From NCBI RefSeq assembly GCF_000378305.1, contig NZ_KB899538.1, positions 372,001 through 436,000 of the forward strand: a stretch of DNA of 64,000 nucleotides, written 5' to 3'. A program made the position numbers and the translations under genes. The notes under the pieces were generated by a model. The model had not been told where the DNA came from. It made no database searches and saw nothing but the letters and a program-made list of their open reading frames with translations. The DNA is from Thioalkalivibrio sp. ALJ12 (lineage in GTDB: Bacteria > Pseudomonadota > Gammaproteobacteria > Ectothiorhodospirales > Ectothiorhodospiraceae). Positions 27,400 to 35,893 of the stretch are shown piece after piece (the stretch's first letter is position 1; each line of letters starts with the position of its first letter).

Positions 27400-29634
27400 T
27401 CAGAACTCCTCCCATTCTTCGGAGGCCTCCTGGCGCGACGGGGCCGGGGTCGGGCGCTTGCTGCCGGCGTTGCCACTGGCAGAGGCCGGCCGCTTCAGCG
27501 CAGAGGCGCCGCTCTGGGCGCGGGCGCCCGCCGGGGCCGAACGGGCACTCGGTTGCCTCATAGCCTGCCCGGCGGCCGCGGCCTGCTCGCCCTTGAAGAA
27601 GCTCATCAGGTCCAGCAGCTCGCGCGACTGGTCGTCCAGCGATTCGCTGGCGGCCGCGGCCTCCTCGACCAGGGCGGCGTTCTGCTGGGTGACCTCGTCG
27701 AGCTGGGTCACGGCCTTGTTGATCTCGTCGAGGCCGGTGGACTGCTCCTCGCTGGCCGCGGCGATCTCGGCGATGATGTCGGAAACCTTCTTCACCGAGT
27801 CGACGATGTCCTCCAGGGCCTTGCCGGAGTTGTCGACCAGCTTGCTGCCCTCGCCGATGCGCTCCACCGAGTCGTTGATCAGGGTCTTGATCTCCTTGGC
27901 GGCCTGAGCGCTGCGCTGCGCCAGGTTGCGTACCTCGGTGGCGACCACCGCGAAGCCGCGGCCCTGTTCGCCGGCCCGCGCCGCCTCGACCGCCGCGTTC
28001 AGTGCCAGCAGGTTGGTCTGGAACGCGATCTCGTCGATCACGCCGATGATGTCGGCGATCTTCTTCGAGGACTGGTTGATCTCGCCCATCGCGGTCACGG
28101 CCTTGTCGACCACCTCGCCGCCTTCCTGGGCCTTGTCGCGGGCGGCGCTGGCGAGCTGATTGGCTTGCTTTGCGTTGTCCGCGTTGGACTTGACCGTGGA
28201 GGTCATCTCTTCCATTGACGAGGCGGTCTCCTCCAGCGAGGAGGCCTGTTCCTCGGTGCGCTGGGACAGGTCGGTATTGCCCTGGGCGATCTCGGCCGAG
28301 GCCGAGCGCACGTTGCCGGCGCCCTCGAGGATCTGCCCGACCAGCTGGTCGAGGTTCTCCAGCGAGGTGTGGATGGCGTCGCGGAACTCGGCGAATTCGC
28401 CCCGGAACTCGCCTTGCATGCGCACGCTCAGATCGCCCTCGGCCATGGCCTGCATCACCCGCGAGCCCTCGCGCACCGGCGGGACGACGGCGTCGAGCAG
28501 CTCGTTCAGGCTCTCGGCGATACTTTGGGTGAATCCGCTGTAGCGCTCGGTCTCCAGGCGTTCGCCCAGATTGCCGCTCGCCGCGTCGCGGATCAGGGCA
28601 TCGATCTCGGCCTCGGCGGTCCGCATCTCCGTGACATCCCGCCACTCCAGCATGTTGCCGGCATAATTGCCTTCGTCGTCGATGATCGCGGTCGCGTTAA
28701 TCCAGAAGCGCAGGTCGCCCAGGCTGATTTCGGTTTCGTACGGCAGCCTGGACGGGTCCTTAAGGATCGAATGCTGATGCGACGGAACCGAGTGAAACTG
28801 GTCGATGGACTGACCGACCAGGTTGTGGGGGTTGAAGCCCGGGAAGGCCTGGGTGAAGGCCGCAAGATGCTTCTGGAACATGGCCGTCAGCGATGTGTTG
28901 GCGAAGGTGATGGTCATGTTCTCGTCGCACATCATGAGCGGGGTGGTCGCGCCATCAATCGCGGCCTTGAAGCGTGCGCGCTCGCGCTCCAGCGTGTTGA
29001 CCTCGGTGATGTCCTGCCACTCGACCATGTTGCCGATAATCTGACCGCTGTCGTCCGTGACGCCGGAGGCCAGCAGCCTGAACTCGATGCCGCCGACCTC
29101 GATCTCCGCGGTGTAAGGCAGCATGGCGGGGTTGCTCAGGATCACGCGCTGGTGCGACGGATCCTTGTGGAACTGGTCGATGGACTGGCCGATCAGGTTT
29201 TCCGGATCGAAGTTCGGAAATACCCGGCGGATTGCATCGCGCCGCTCGCGCAGGAAGGACAGCACGGACGGGTTGGCATAGATGATGTTCATGTCCGCGT
29301 CGCACATCATCACGGCCATCTTCGAGCCTTCGCAGGCGGCCTGCATGAAGCGGTTGTCCATCAGTTCGTCCGGGGCAGTGCCGGCAACGTTCGGTTTCGG
29401 ATTGGCGGCCATTGCTGTGTCCTCGCTTGGCGTGTTCGTCTGTCGCGCAGCCGGTTTCCGGCGGCGCGTGGATTGGCGTGTCTTCTGTGTCGGAACCGGT
29501 TCCGGGCCGGGTTCGGGCGCGGCAGTCGCGACCTCGGTGGCGCTGTCGTCGGGACTCGCGTCGGACGCTGAGGCAGCGGTGTCCATCCAGCCCAGCGGGT
29601 CGGTGCCCAGCTTGTTGCGCTTGCGTGTGGTCAT
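27400..29634 (-). CDS. Cytoplasmic chemoreceptor with two PAS domains and a CheR-type C-terminal pentapeptide
   Basis: A receptor of 744 residues with no transmembrane helix. A long polar, Pro/Thr/Arg-rich N-terminus (1-90) precedes two PAS domains, about 95-215 ([17 protein letters not shown]) and 215-340 ([17 protein letters not shown]), each ending in a W(Q/R)D(I/V)TE motif. A HAMP-like stretch follows, then the signalling hairpin [20 protein letters not shown]. The C-terminus EEWEEF fits the xWxxF tether for CheR/CheB. A GGGGAGAA site supports the start at 29634; an internal ATG near residue 76 could give a shorter form. The PAS pockets suggest sensing of redox, oxygen or a small ligand inside the cell. 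Confidence 0.92.
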   Translation of the reverse strand: MTTRKRNKLGTDPLGWMDTAASASDASPDDSATEVATAAPEPGPEPVPTQKTRQSTRRRKPAARQTNTPSEDTAMAANPKPNVAGTAPDELMDNRFMQAACEGSKMAVMMCDADMNIIYANPSVLSFLRERRDAIRRVFPNFDPENLIGQSIDQFHKDPSHQRVILSNPAMLPYTAEIEVGGIEFRLLASGVTDDSGQIIGNMVEWQDITEVNTLERERARFKAAIDGATTPLMMCDENMTITFANTSLTAMFQKHLAAFTQAFPGFNPHNLVGQSIDQFHSVPSHQHSILKDPSRLPYETEISLGDLRFWINATAIIDDEGNYAGNMLEWRDVTEMRTAEAEIDALIRDAASGNLGERLETERYSGFTQSIAESLNELLDAVVPPVREGSRVMQAMAEGDLSVRMQGEFRGEFAEFRDAIHTSLENLDQLVGQILEGAGNVRSASAEIAQGNTDLSQRTEEQASSLEETASSMEEMTSTVKSNADNAKQANQLASAARDKAQEGGEVVDKAVTAMGEINQSSKKIADIIGVIDEIAFQTNLLALNAAVEAARAGEQGRGFAVVATEVRNLAQRSAQAAKEIKTLINDSVERIGEGSKLVDNSGKALEDIVDSVKKVSDIIAEIAAASEEQSTGLDEINKAVTQLDEVTQQNAALVEEAAAASESLDDQSRELLDLMSFFKGEQAAAAGQAMRQPSARSAPAGARAQSGASALKRPASASGNAGSKRPTPAPSRQEASEEWEEF

Positions 29635-29651
29635 GGTCCGTTCTCCCCGGC

Positions 29652-30431
29652 TCAGGCGTGTGCCGCCGGTGGGCGGGTCGTCGGTTGTGCCCCGGCCGCG
29701 ACCAGGTCGGCGGCCAGCTGCTGGAAATCCCTGGCCGCGCGATGGCGCGGCTGGTACTCGAAGATCGTCTGCCCGAAGCTCGGGCTCTCGGCCAGCACCA
29801 CCGTTTCGCGGATGGTGGTGGGCAGCAGGGCAGCGGCGAAGTGTTCGCGTATGCGCTCGCGCACCTCGCGGGCGTGACGGCGCTGCTCGACAAAGCGCGA
29901 CAGCACGATCCACTTGGTGCGCGCCCGGCCCAGGCGCTGTTCGATGCCCTGCAGGATGCGCATCAGCCGCGACAGCCCGTTCAGGGCCAGAAAGTCTCCG
30001 GCGACCGGGATCAGCATCTCGTCGGCGGCGATGATCGCATTCACCCCCAGCAACCCGGCCGAGGGCGGGCAGTCGATCAATACGAAATCGAACGGTTCCG
30101 GCAAATCGTCGAGCGCACGCTTGAGGCGCCAGCCCCGCTGGGCCCCTCCCGCGTTCAGGTTTTCCACCTCCTGCAGCTGCGCCCCGGCGGCGACGATCTG
30201 CAGGCCGTTGCCGGCCTCGCTGAAAGCGTCCGCCAGGCGCGCCCCGCCGTGCAGGACGCGGTCCAGCCCGGCGGGGTCCTCCAGGCCGAAGGCCATGGAC
30301 AGGTGACCCTGCGGATCGGCGTCGATCGCCAGCACGCGATACCCGGCCAGCGCCAGGGCATGCGACAGGTTCAGGGTCACGGTCGTCTTGCCGACCCCGC
30401 CCTTCTGGTTGATCACCGCGATCGTCCGCAT
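29652..30431 (-). CDS. ParA-family ATPase of the chemosensory operon
   Basis: A protein of 259 residues (start [12 protein letters not shown]). The deviant Walker A box is [20 protein letters not shown], with the ParA-type signature lysine; Walker A' is [13 protein letters not shown] and Walker B is [11 protein letters not shown]. It lies between the PAS-PAS receptor and cheW. In Vibrio a ParA homologue, ParC, encoded in the che operon positions chemosensory arrays at the pole. This gene is the likely functional equivalent, although no parB or parP gene is seen beside it. Confidence 0.88.
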   Translation of the reverse strand: MRTIAVINQKGGVGKTTVTLNLSHALALAGYRVLAIDADPQGHLSMAFGLEDPAGLDRVLHGGARLADAFSEAGNGLQIVAAGAQLQEVENLNAGGAQRGWRLKRALDDLPEPFDFVLIDCPPSAGLLGVNAIIAADEMLIPVAGDFLALNGLSRLMRILQGIEQRLGRARTKWIVLSRFVEQRRHAREVRERIREHFAAALLPTTIRETVVLAESPSFGQTIFEYQPRHRAARDFQQLAADLVAAGAQPTTRPPAAHA

Positions 30432-30450
30432 CGTCCTTGTCGGGCCGGCC

Positions 30451-30972
30451 TCAGGCCGTAGCCCCCGCTTCGATGGCATCGGCGCTGGCGATCAGGCCGG
30501 CGCCGAGCAGGGTGTCGATATCCAGCATCAGGATCATCTTTTCGTCCAGCGTCGCCAGGCCACGCACGAAGTCGACTCCGATACGGGTGTTGAAGTCCGG
30601 CGCCGGCTGCAGGTCCTCGGCGCCGACGTTGTAGACCTCGGAGACGGCGTCGACCACCACCCCCATCACGCGCTCGCGGTCCTCGTTGATCGCGCGCAGC
30701 ATGATCACCACGGTGGTGGGACCGTAGTCCAGCGGTTCCATGCCGAAACGCAGGCGCAGGTCGATGATCGGAACGATCATTCCGCGCACGTTGATCACGC
30801 CACGGATGTAGTCGGGCGTGTTCGGCAGGGGTGTGGGGCGTTCCCAGCCCTTGATCTCCTGCACCCGCAGGATGTCCACGCCGTATTCCTCCTCGGCGAG
30901 GATGAAGGTCAGGTACTGGTCTTCGCCGGCCGTGGCCGGGTCGTGGATGGACTGGGTTGCGTCGTTCGCCAT
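30451..30972 (-). CDS. cheW: Chemotaxis coupling protein CheW
   Basis: A protein of 173 residues. The CheW fold is recognised by YLTFILAEEEYGVDILRVQEI, then TPDYIRGVINVRGMIVPIIDL, then VVDAVSEVYNV. It links receptors to CheA. An extension of about 18 polar residues precedes the domain. It follows cheA by 20 bases. Confidence 0.95.
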   Translation of the reverse strand: MANDATQSIHDPATAGEDQYLTFILAEEEYGVDILRVQEIKGWERPTPLPNTPDYIRGVINVRGMIVPIIDLRLRFGMEPLDYGPTTVVIMLRAINEDRERVMGVVVDAVSEVYNVGAEDLQPAPDFNTRIGVDFVRGLATLDEKMILMLDIDTLLGAGLIASADAIEAGATA

Positions 30973-30992
30973 GATGCTTGGCTCCTTTTAGG

Positions 30993-33014
30993 TCAGGCCG
31001 CGCGGGTATCGCGCCTGGCGGCCATTCGCGCGATGCCCGCCGCATCCAGAATCAGGGCGACCTGACCATCCCCGAGGATGGTGGCGCCAGCGGTACCGGG
31101 GACCTTGCGGAAGTTGGTTTCCAGTGTCTTGATCACGACCTGCTGCTGGCCGAGCAGGTCATCCACCCGCAAGGCCACGCGCTGGTCGTCGGCCTCGGCT
31201 ACCACCAGCAGGGCCGGGTCCGGCAGCGGGCTGGGCTCGGCGCGCCCGAACAGGGCGGCCAGGTCCACGATCGGGATGTACTCGTCGCGCAGTCGGTAGA
31301 GCGGCAGCTTGCCGAAGGCCTGCTGCACGCTGCCGGCCTGCGTCTGCAGCGACTCGACAATCGCGATCAGGGGGATCACGAAGGTCTCCTCGCCCACCTT
31401 CAGTAGCTGGCCGTCCATGATTGAGAGCGTCAGCGGCAGGCGGATGGTCAGGCGCGAGCCCTTACCGGGTTGAGACTCCAGCTCCACGTTGCCGCCGAGC
31501 CCGCGGATGTTCTTGCGGACCACGTCCATGCCAACGCCGCGCCCGGAGAGGTCGCTCACCTGGTCGGCGGTGGACAGCCCGGGCTCGAAGATCAGCTGCA
31601 GGACCTCGTGGCGTTCCAGGTGCTGATTCGGGCCGACCAGGCCGGCATCGCGCGCCTTGGCGAGGATGCGTTCGGCATCCATGCCCTTGCCATCGTCGCG
31701 GATCTCGATGATCACGTTGCCGCCGCGATGGTAGGCCTCCAGCGTGACCTGGCCGGTCTCCGGCTTCCCGGCCGCGCGACGGGCCTCGGGCAGCTCGATG
31801 CCGTGGTCCACCGCATTGCGCACCAGGTGGACCAGCGGGTCGCCCAGGTGCTCCATCACGGTCTTGTCGATCTCGGTGTATTCACCCTTGAGCGTCAGCT
31901 CGATCTGCTTGCCGAGCTTGCCGGAGATGTCGTGCACCAGCCGCGGAAAGCGATTGAAGATCTGCGCGATCGGCACCATGCGGATGCCCATCACGCTCTC
32001 CTGCAACTCGCGGGTGTTGCGCTCCAGGTCGGCCAGGCCGGTGCGCAGGCGTTCGATCTGTGCCTCCACCTGCGACGGGTCGTCCTCCAGCTGCTCGCTG
32101 ATATCGGTCAGCATGGACTGGGTGATCACCAGTTCGCCGACCATGTCGATCAGGGCGTCGATCTTGCCGGTATTGACGCGCATGGAGCTGGACTCGGCCC
32201 CCCGACTGGCGGCGGGCTGACGGGCGCCACCTTCGGCGGGCTCTCGCTCCCCGGTTGAGCTTTCCTCCACAACCGGCACGTCCTGGCCGCTGGGCGCGGA
32301 GGGGGATGGCAGCGGCTCAATGCTCAGGTCGCACTCATCCTCGACCCACTCGAAGACCTCGCGCAGCTGATCCTCGGTCGCGTCACCCTCCAATTCCATG
32401 GTCCAGGCAAGGTAGCAGTCCTCCGGGTCGAAGCCGGCGGCGGTATCCGGCAGATCACCGGTCTCGCAGGTCACCCGCAGCTCGCCGAGCTCCTCCAGCA
32501 CCTCGAACATACGCAGCGGGTCATTGCCGGTGCGCATCAGGTCGCGGTGCGGCCGGAAGTGGATACGCCAGCCCGAGCCGGCGCGCGACTCCCCACCGGC
32601 ACTCCCGGGTGCCGGCTCGGCCGATGACGGCTCGCCCAGATGGGCCTCGATCAGGGTGCGCACCTCGGCCACCTCGGCCGGGTCCGCCTCGCCGCCGTCG
32701 CGCGCGGCCTCCAGCTGCGCGCGCAGGATGTCCACCGCGCGCAAAAGCAGGTTGACCGTGTCACGGTCGGCGGCCTGTTCGCCATTACGCAGGCGGTCGA
32801 GCAGGGTCTCCACGCCATGGGTGAATTCGGAGATCGCGGCAAAGCCGAAGGTCCCGGCCCCGCCCTTGATGGAGTGCGCGGAACGAAAGATGGTATTCAA
32901 CGTCTCCGGATCGCCACCGCCCTCGAGCGCCAGCAGCTCGGTCTCCATGCGCTCCAGCCCCTCGAAGCTCTCCTCGAGAAAGGCGTCGACGAACTGGGCC
33001 ATGTCGATGGACAT
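30993..33014 (-). CDS. cheA: Chemotaxis sensor histidine kinase CheA
   Basis: A kinase of 673 residues. The Hpt domain (1-105) has the phosphorylated His in IFRSAHSIKGGAGTFGF. A P2-like segment (about 150-245) contains DPLRMFEVLEELGEL and is followed by a Pro/Ser/Glu linker. The dimerisation domain is about 275-340, then the ATPase: HLVRNAVDHGIE (N box), EIRDDGKGMDAERI (G1) and GRGVGMDVVRKNI (G2). A C-terminal CheW-like domain begins after RLPLTLSIMDGQLLKV. All catalytic boxes are intact. It lies between cheY and cheW. Confidence 0.96.
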   Translation of the reverse strand: MSIDMAQFVDAFLEESFEGLERMETELLALEGGGDPETLNTIFRSAHSIKGGAGTFGFAAISEFTHGVETLLDRLRNGEQAADRDTVNLLLRAVDILRAQLEAARDGGEADPAEVAEVRTLIEAHLGEPSSAEPAPGSAGGESRAGSGWRIHFRPHRDLMRTGNDPLRMFEVLEELGELRVTCETGDLPDTAAGFDPEDCYLAWTMELEGDATEDQLREVFEWVEDECDLSIEPLPSPSAPSGQDVPVVEESSTGEREPAEGGARQPAASRGAESSSMRVNTGKIDALIDMVGELVITQSMLTDISEQLEDDPSQVEAQIERLRTGLADLERNTRELQESVMGIRMVPIAQIFNRFPRLVHDISGKLGKQIELTLKGEYTEIDKTVMEHLGDPLVHLVRNAVDHGIELPEARRAAGKPETGQVTLEAYHRGGNVIIEIRDDGKGMDAERILAKARDAGLVGPNQHLERHEVLQLIFEPGLSTADQVSDLSGRGVGMDVVRKNIRGLGGNVELESQPGKGSRLTIRLPLTLSIMDGQLLKVGEETFVIPLIAIVESLQTQAGSVQQAFGKLPLYRLRDEYIPIVDLAALFGRAEPSPLPDPALLVVAEADDQRVALRVDDLLGQQQVVIKTLETNFRKVPGTAGATILGDGQVALILDAAGIARMAARRDTRAA

Positions 33015-33016
33015 GA

Positions 33017-33379
33017 CTAGCGCAGCACCCGGTTCACGGTGTTCATCAGCTGGTCCGGGTCGAACGGCTTGACCAGCCAGCCAGTCGCGCCGGCCGCCTT
33101 GCCTTCCTGCTTCTTCTCCGGGCCGGCCTCGGTAGTCAGCACCAGGATCGGGGTGAACTTGTAGTCGCCGAGCTTGCGCAGCTCGCGCGTCATCTGCAGG
33201 CCGTCCATACCCGGCATGTTCACGTCGGTGATCACGAGATCCGCCTTCTGGCCCTGGGCCTTGCTCAGCCCATCATTGCCGTCGCGGCCTTCGGTGACCT
33301 CGTGGCCCGCCTGCTTGAGCGTGAATGCGACCATCTGGCGCATCGAGGCCGAGTCGTCCACCACCAGTACCTTCGCCAT
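33017..33379 (-). CDS. cheY: Single-domain response regulator CheY
   Basis: A receiver of 120 residues. The acidic pocket is in [13 protein letters not shown], the phosphoacceptor Asp in LVITDVNMPGMDG, the conserved Thr in ILVLTTEAG and the Lys in WLVKPFDPDQL. It is encoded two bases before cheA, as usual when it is the cognate output regulator. No cheZ was found in the window. Confidence 0.95.
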   Translation of the reverse strand: MAKVLVVDDSASMRQMVAFTLKQAGHEVTEGRDGNDGLSKAQGQKADLVITDVNMPGMDGLQMTRELRKLGDYKFTPILVLTTEAGPEKKQEGKAAGATGWLVKPFDPDQLMNTVNRVLR

Positions 33380-33390
33380 ACGTTATGTCC

Positions 33391-33690
33391 TCAAATCGGG
33401 TCGTGAGTGGCAGGCGCGGCCTGCATCCGGGCATGCAGTTCAGCCAGACCCAGTGCGGCCAGCGCCTGTTCAAGGGTGTTGTTGCAGGACTCGTAGACCA
33501 GGGCCTGACCCTGGTGGCGAGCGGCCTGTTCTGCCATCAGCAGCATCTGGGCGCCCGCAGCGTCGACATCCCGCACACCCGCTGCCTCCAGCGCGACCGG
33601 CTGGCCTGCCTCGATCGCCCCTCGCAGGCTCTCCCAGCATTCGCCCACCGTGTCGATGCGCAGCCTTTCCGGCAGCAGAACCTTGTTCAT
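33391..33690 (-). CDS. STAS-domain protein at the head of the chemosensory operon
   Basis: A small protein of 99 residues, MlaB/NTP-binding STAS type. Key segments are LRIDTVGECWESL, ALEAAGVRDVDAAGAQMLLM and HRQGQALVYES-like residues before an Ala/Leu-rich C-terminal helix. Asp replaces the usual phosphorylatable Ser in the DVDAAG loop, so regulation by phosphorylation is doubtful. It is the first gene of the minus-strand che operon and is preceded by several palindromes. Confidence 0.85.
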   Translation of the reverse strand: MNKVLLPERLRIDTVGECWESLRGAIEAGQPVALEAAGVRDVDAAGAQMLLMAEQAARHQGQALVYESCNNTLEQALAALGLAELHARMQAAPATHDPI

Positions 33691-33744
33691 GTGCAGTACC
33701 CTTTGTGAGTGACGAAGCGACGGATCCCCATGCTCCGGACTCTT

Positions 33745-33831
33745 TTGTACAGGATCTGTACAAGAAAATACAGGGTCCCTGTAGAATACTTGTACGGCCT
33801 CCGAGTCGAAAACTTGAGAACCCGTTCTCAA
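33745..33831. promoter_or_regulatory. Nested palindromes in the divergent che/tmcA control region
   Basis: Within 87 bases there are several inverted repeats: TTGTACAG-gat-CTGTACAA (33745-33763), TACAGGG-t-CCCTGTA (33769-33783), an outer pair GTACAAG ... CTTGTAC (33758-33794) enclosing the second, and TTGAGAA-cccg-TTCTCAA (33814-33831). The region is AT-rich and lies between the minus-strand STAS-cheY-cheA operon and plus-strand tmcA. Protein-binding operators are the simplest reading. No T-tract suggests a terminator. Confidence 0.6.
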
Positions 33832-33908
33832 CAATCTGCTGGCAGCGTGGGGCCGCGCGGGCCTCTGCACGATTACCCGGATATTTTGCCGGGCACGCCG
33901 AAAGGCGA

Positions 33909-35882
33909 ATGGGGATGGCGGTGAACACCCTTTTTCGGCGCGTGCTCGCGCTCCGCGGGTCGAACCAGGGTCGGGACCAGGCGACGCGCTGGCTGGCGCG
34001 CATGCCGGACAACTGCCAACCGCTCTGGGTGGGCAGCCATCCACCAGAAGGCGTGCCCCGTACCCGGCCGGCCCAGGCCGGCCACTGGCTGGGCCACGAG
34101 TGTGATGCAGTGGTGTTCGAGGCCACCACACCCCTTCCCGGTGATGCCCTTGCGATCGCCGCCGGGCTCCTGCGCGGTGGTGGGATTCTGCTGTTGCTGG
34201 TGGACGAACCCGGCCACGGGGCCTGGTCCAGGCGCTGGCGCACAGCGCTGCGGGCGCCACTGGTGGAATGGGTCCAGGAAGGACCGGATCGCTGGCCACT
34301 CCCGCGTAGCGAGAGAACACCCTTTGAGTGGACGCCGGACCAGCAGGCGGCCCGCAGACTGCTGGATGCACTGGTACCCGGCGAATGCGGCGTCCTGACC
34401 GCAGCCCGCGGCCGCGGCAAATCGACCCTGCTGGGGGACTGGATGGCCGGATCCTCTCCGACCCCCACGCCCAGGGGCATGGCCCTGACAGCCCCGACCG
34501 AGGCGGCTGTCCAGGCGGTACACAAGGCCATACAAGCGCACCTGGGCCGTGTCCCCGAAGAGCTGCGCTACCACGCCCCTGCCGCGCTGGAGGCGGCGGC
34601 CGCCCAATCGGAAACCCTGGTGGTGGACGAGGCCGCCGCACTCCCGGTCGACCACCTCCTGCGGCTGGCACGGCGGGGGCAACGACTGGTGCTGGCGACT
34701 ACGACGGGTGGCTTCGAGGGGAGCGGGCAGGGCTTTCGGCTGCGCGCCTTGCCCGCGCTGGAACAGGCGGGTCTTCGCATGCGCCACGCGCGCCTGGAGA
34801 CGCCAGTGCGCTGGGAACCCGGCGACCCGCTGGAGCGCTGGATCGATAACCTGTTCCTGTTGGGGGCCCGCAGTGCCGCGCCAGAGCCGCAGGCGGTGCG
34901 ATGGCACTGGAGCCATGCATCCGAGCTGGCGACGCAGCCCGGGCGACTGGAGGCCGTGGCCGGCCTGCTGGCCGATGCGCACTACCGCACCCGGCCCTCG
35001 GATCTGCAGCGCTGGCTGGACGAAGCCGCCATCCACCTGCTGACGCTCGAGGGCATCCGCGACGGGGCCCTGTTCGGCGTGGTGCTGGTGGGCGTGGAAC
35101 CGGGACTGGACGCCAGCATGGCCGAAGCGGTCTGGGCAGGAGAGCGCCGACCCCAGGGGCATTTTCTGCCCTGCGTGCTGGCAGCCCAGGGGGCGTTCGA
35201 CCTGGCCCGGCACCCGGTCTGGCGCATCCAGCGCATCGCGGTGCATCCGCACTGGCAGGGTCGCGGGCTGGGACAGCGGCTGCTGCACCAGATCACCGAA
35301 CGCGCTCGGGCCGAGGGTATCGGCATGGTCGGGGCCAGCTTTGGCCTGGATTCCGGCCTGCTCGGGCTGTGGAAACGCGGGGGCTTCGACCTGCTACGTG
35401 CCGGCCTGCGCCCGGATCCCTACAGCGGCCGCCCAGGGGGTGTAGTCCTGAAGGCGGTCGATGACGCGCTCGCCGGGCCGATACGATGCCTGGCAGCCGC
35501 ACAGGCCCGGGACTGGCCCGCATGGCGGGATCGTCTGTGGCCCTGGCACGAAACGGCCCTGGCACGGGCGCTGGAAGCCCTTTTTCCGGAGGCCGGACCT
35601 GATCCGGCGATGACAAAGGACTTGGCGGAGCTCAAGGCCTTCGCCGAGCGCGCCCGGCCACTGGAATGGGTACTCCCGGCCCTGGTCCGCCAGCTACGCG
35701 CGCAGCCGCCGACCGATACAGAAGGAACCGTGCTGGCCACCGCCCTGGAGCCACCGATCGACTGGGACGACCTGGCTGTCCGTCTGGGGGTCTCCGGACG
35801 CCGCGGCGTGGTACGGCGTTTGCGTCAGGCCGCGCAGGCCTGGCGCACCCGGGTCGAGTCCGGGGGGCAGCCCCCGGGCTGA
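33909..35882 (+). CDS. tmcA: tRNA(Met) cytidine acetyltransferase
   Basis: A protein of 657 residues that makes N4-acetylcytidine at the wobble base of elongator tRNA-Met, using ATP and acetyl-CoA. The helicase-like module has Walker A in TAARGRGKSTLLG and Walker B in LVVDEAAALPVDHLL. The GNAT module has RIQRIAVHPHWQGRGLGQRLL and GASFGLDSGLLGLWKRGGF. The C-terminal tail domain is present. Length is close to the E. coli protein (671). The start at 33909 (MGMAVN) was chosen; 33915 is an alternative. It is divergent from the che operon and is followed by a receptor gene on the other strand. Confidence 0.93.
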   Translation: MGMAVNTLFRRVLALRGSNQGRDQATRWLARMPDNCQPLWVGSHPPEGVPRTRPAQAGHWLGHECDAVVFEATTPLPGDALAIAAGLLRGGGILLLLVDEPGHGAWSRRWRTALRAPLVEWVQEGPDRWPLPRSERTPFEWTPDQQAARRLLDALVPGECGVLTAARGRGKSTLLGDWMAGSSPTPTPRGMALTAPTEAAVQAVHKAIQAHLGRVPEELRYHAPAALEAAAAQSETLVVDEAAALPVDHLLRLARRGQRLVLATTTGGFEGSGQGFRLRALPALEQAGLRMRHARLETPVRWEPGDPLERWIDNLFLLGARSAAPEPQAVRWHWSHASELATQPGRLEAVAGLLADAHYRTRPSDLQRWLDEAAIHLLTLEGIRDGALFGVVLVGVEPGLDASMAEAVWAGERRPQGHFLPCVLAAQGAFDLARHPVWRIQRIAVHPHWQGRGLGQRLLHQITERARAEGIGMVGASFGLDSGLLGLWKRGGFDLLRAGLRPDPYSGRPGGVVLKAVDDALAGPIRCLAAAQARDWPAWRDRLWPWHETALARALEALFPEAGPDPAMTKDLAELKAFAERARPLEWVLPALVRQLRAQPPTDTEGTVLATALEPPIDWDDLAVRLGVSGRRGVVRRLRQAAQAWRTRVESGGQPPG

Positions 35883-35893
35883 TCCAGCCGTCA

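Noticed and set aside
33756-33774. LexA box reading of CTGT ... ACAG upstream of the che operon
   Set aside because: The spacer is ten bases, not eight, and the half-sites belong to two different palindromes.
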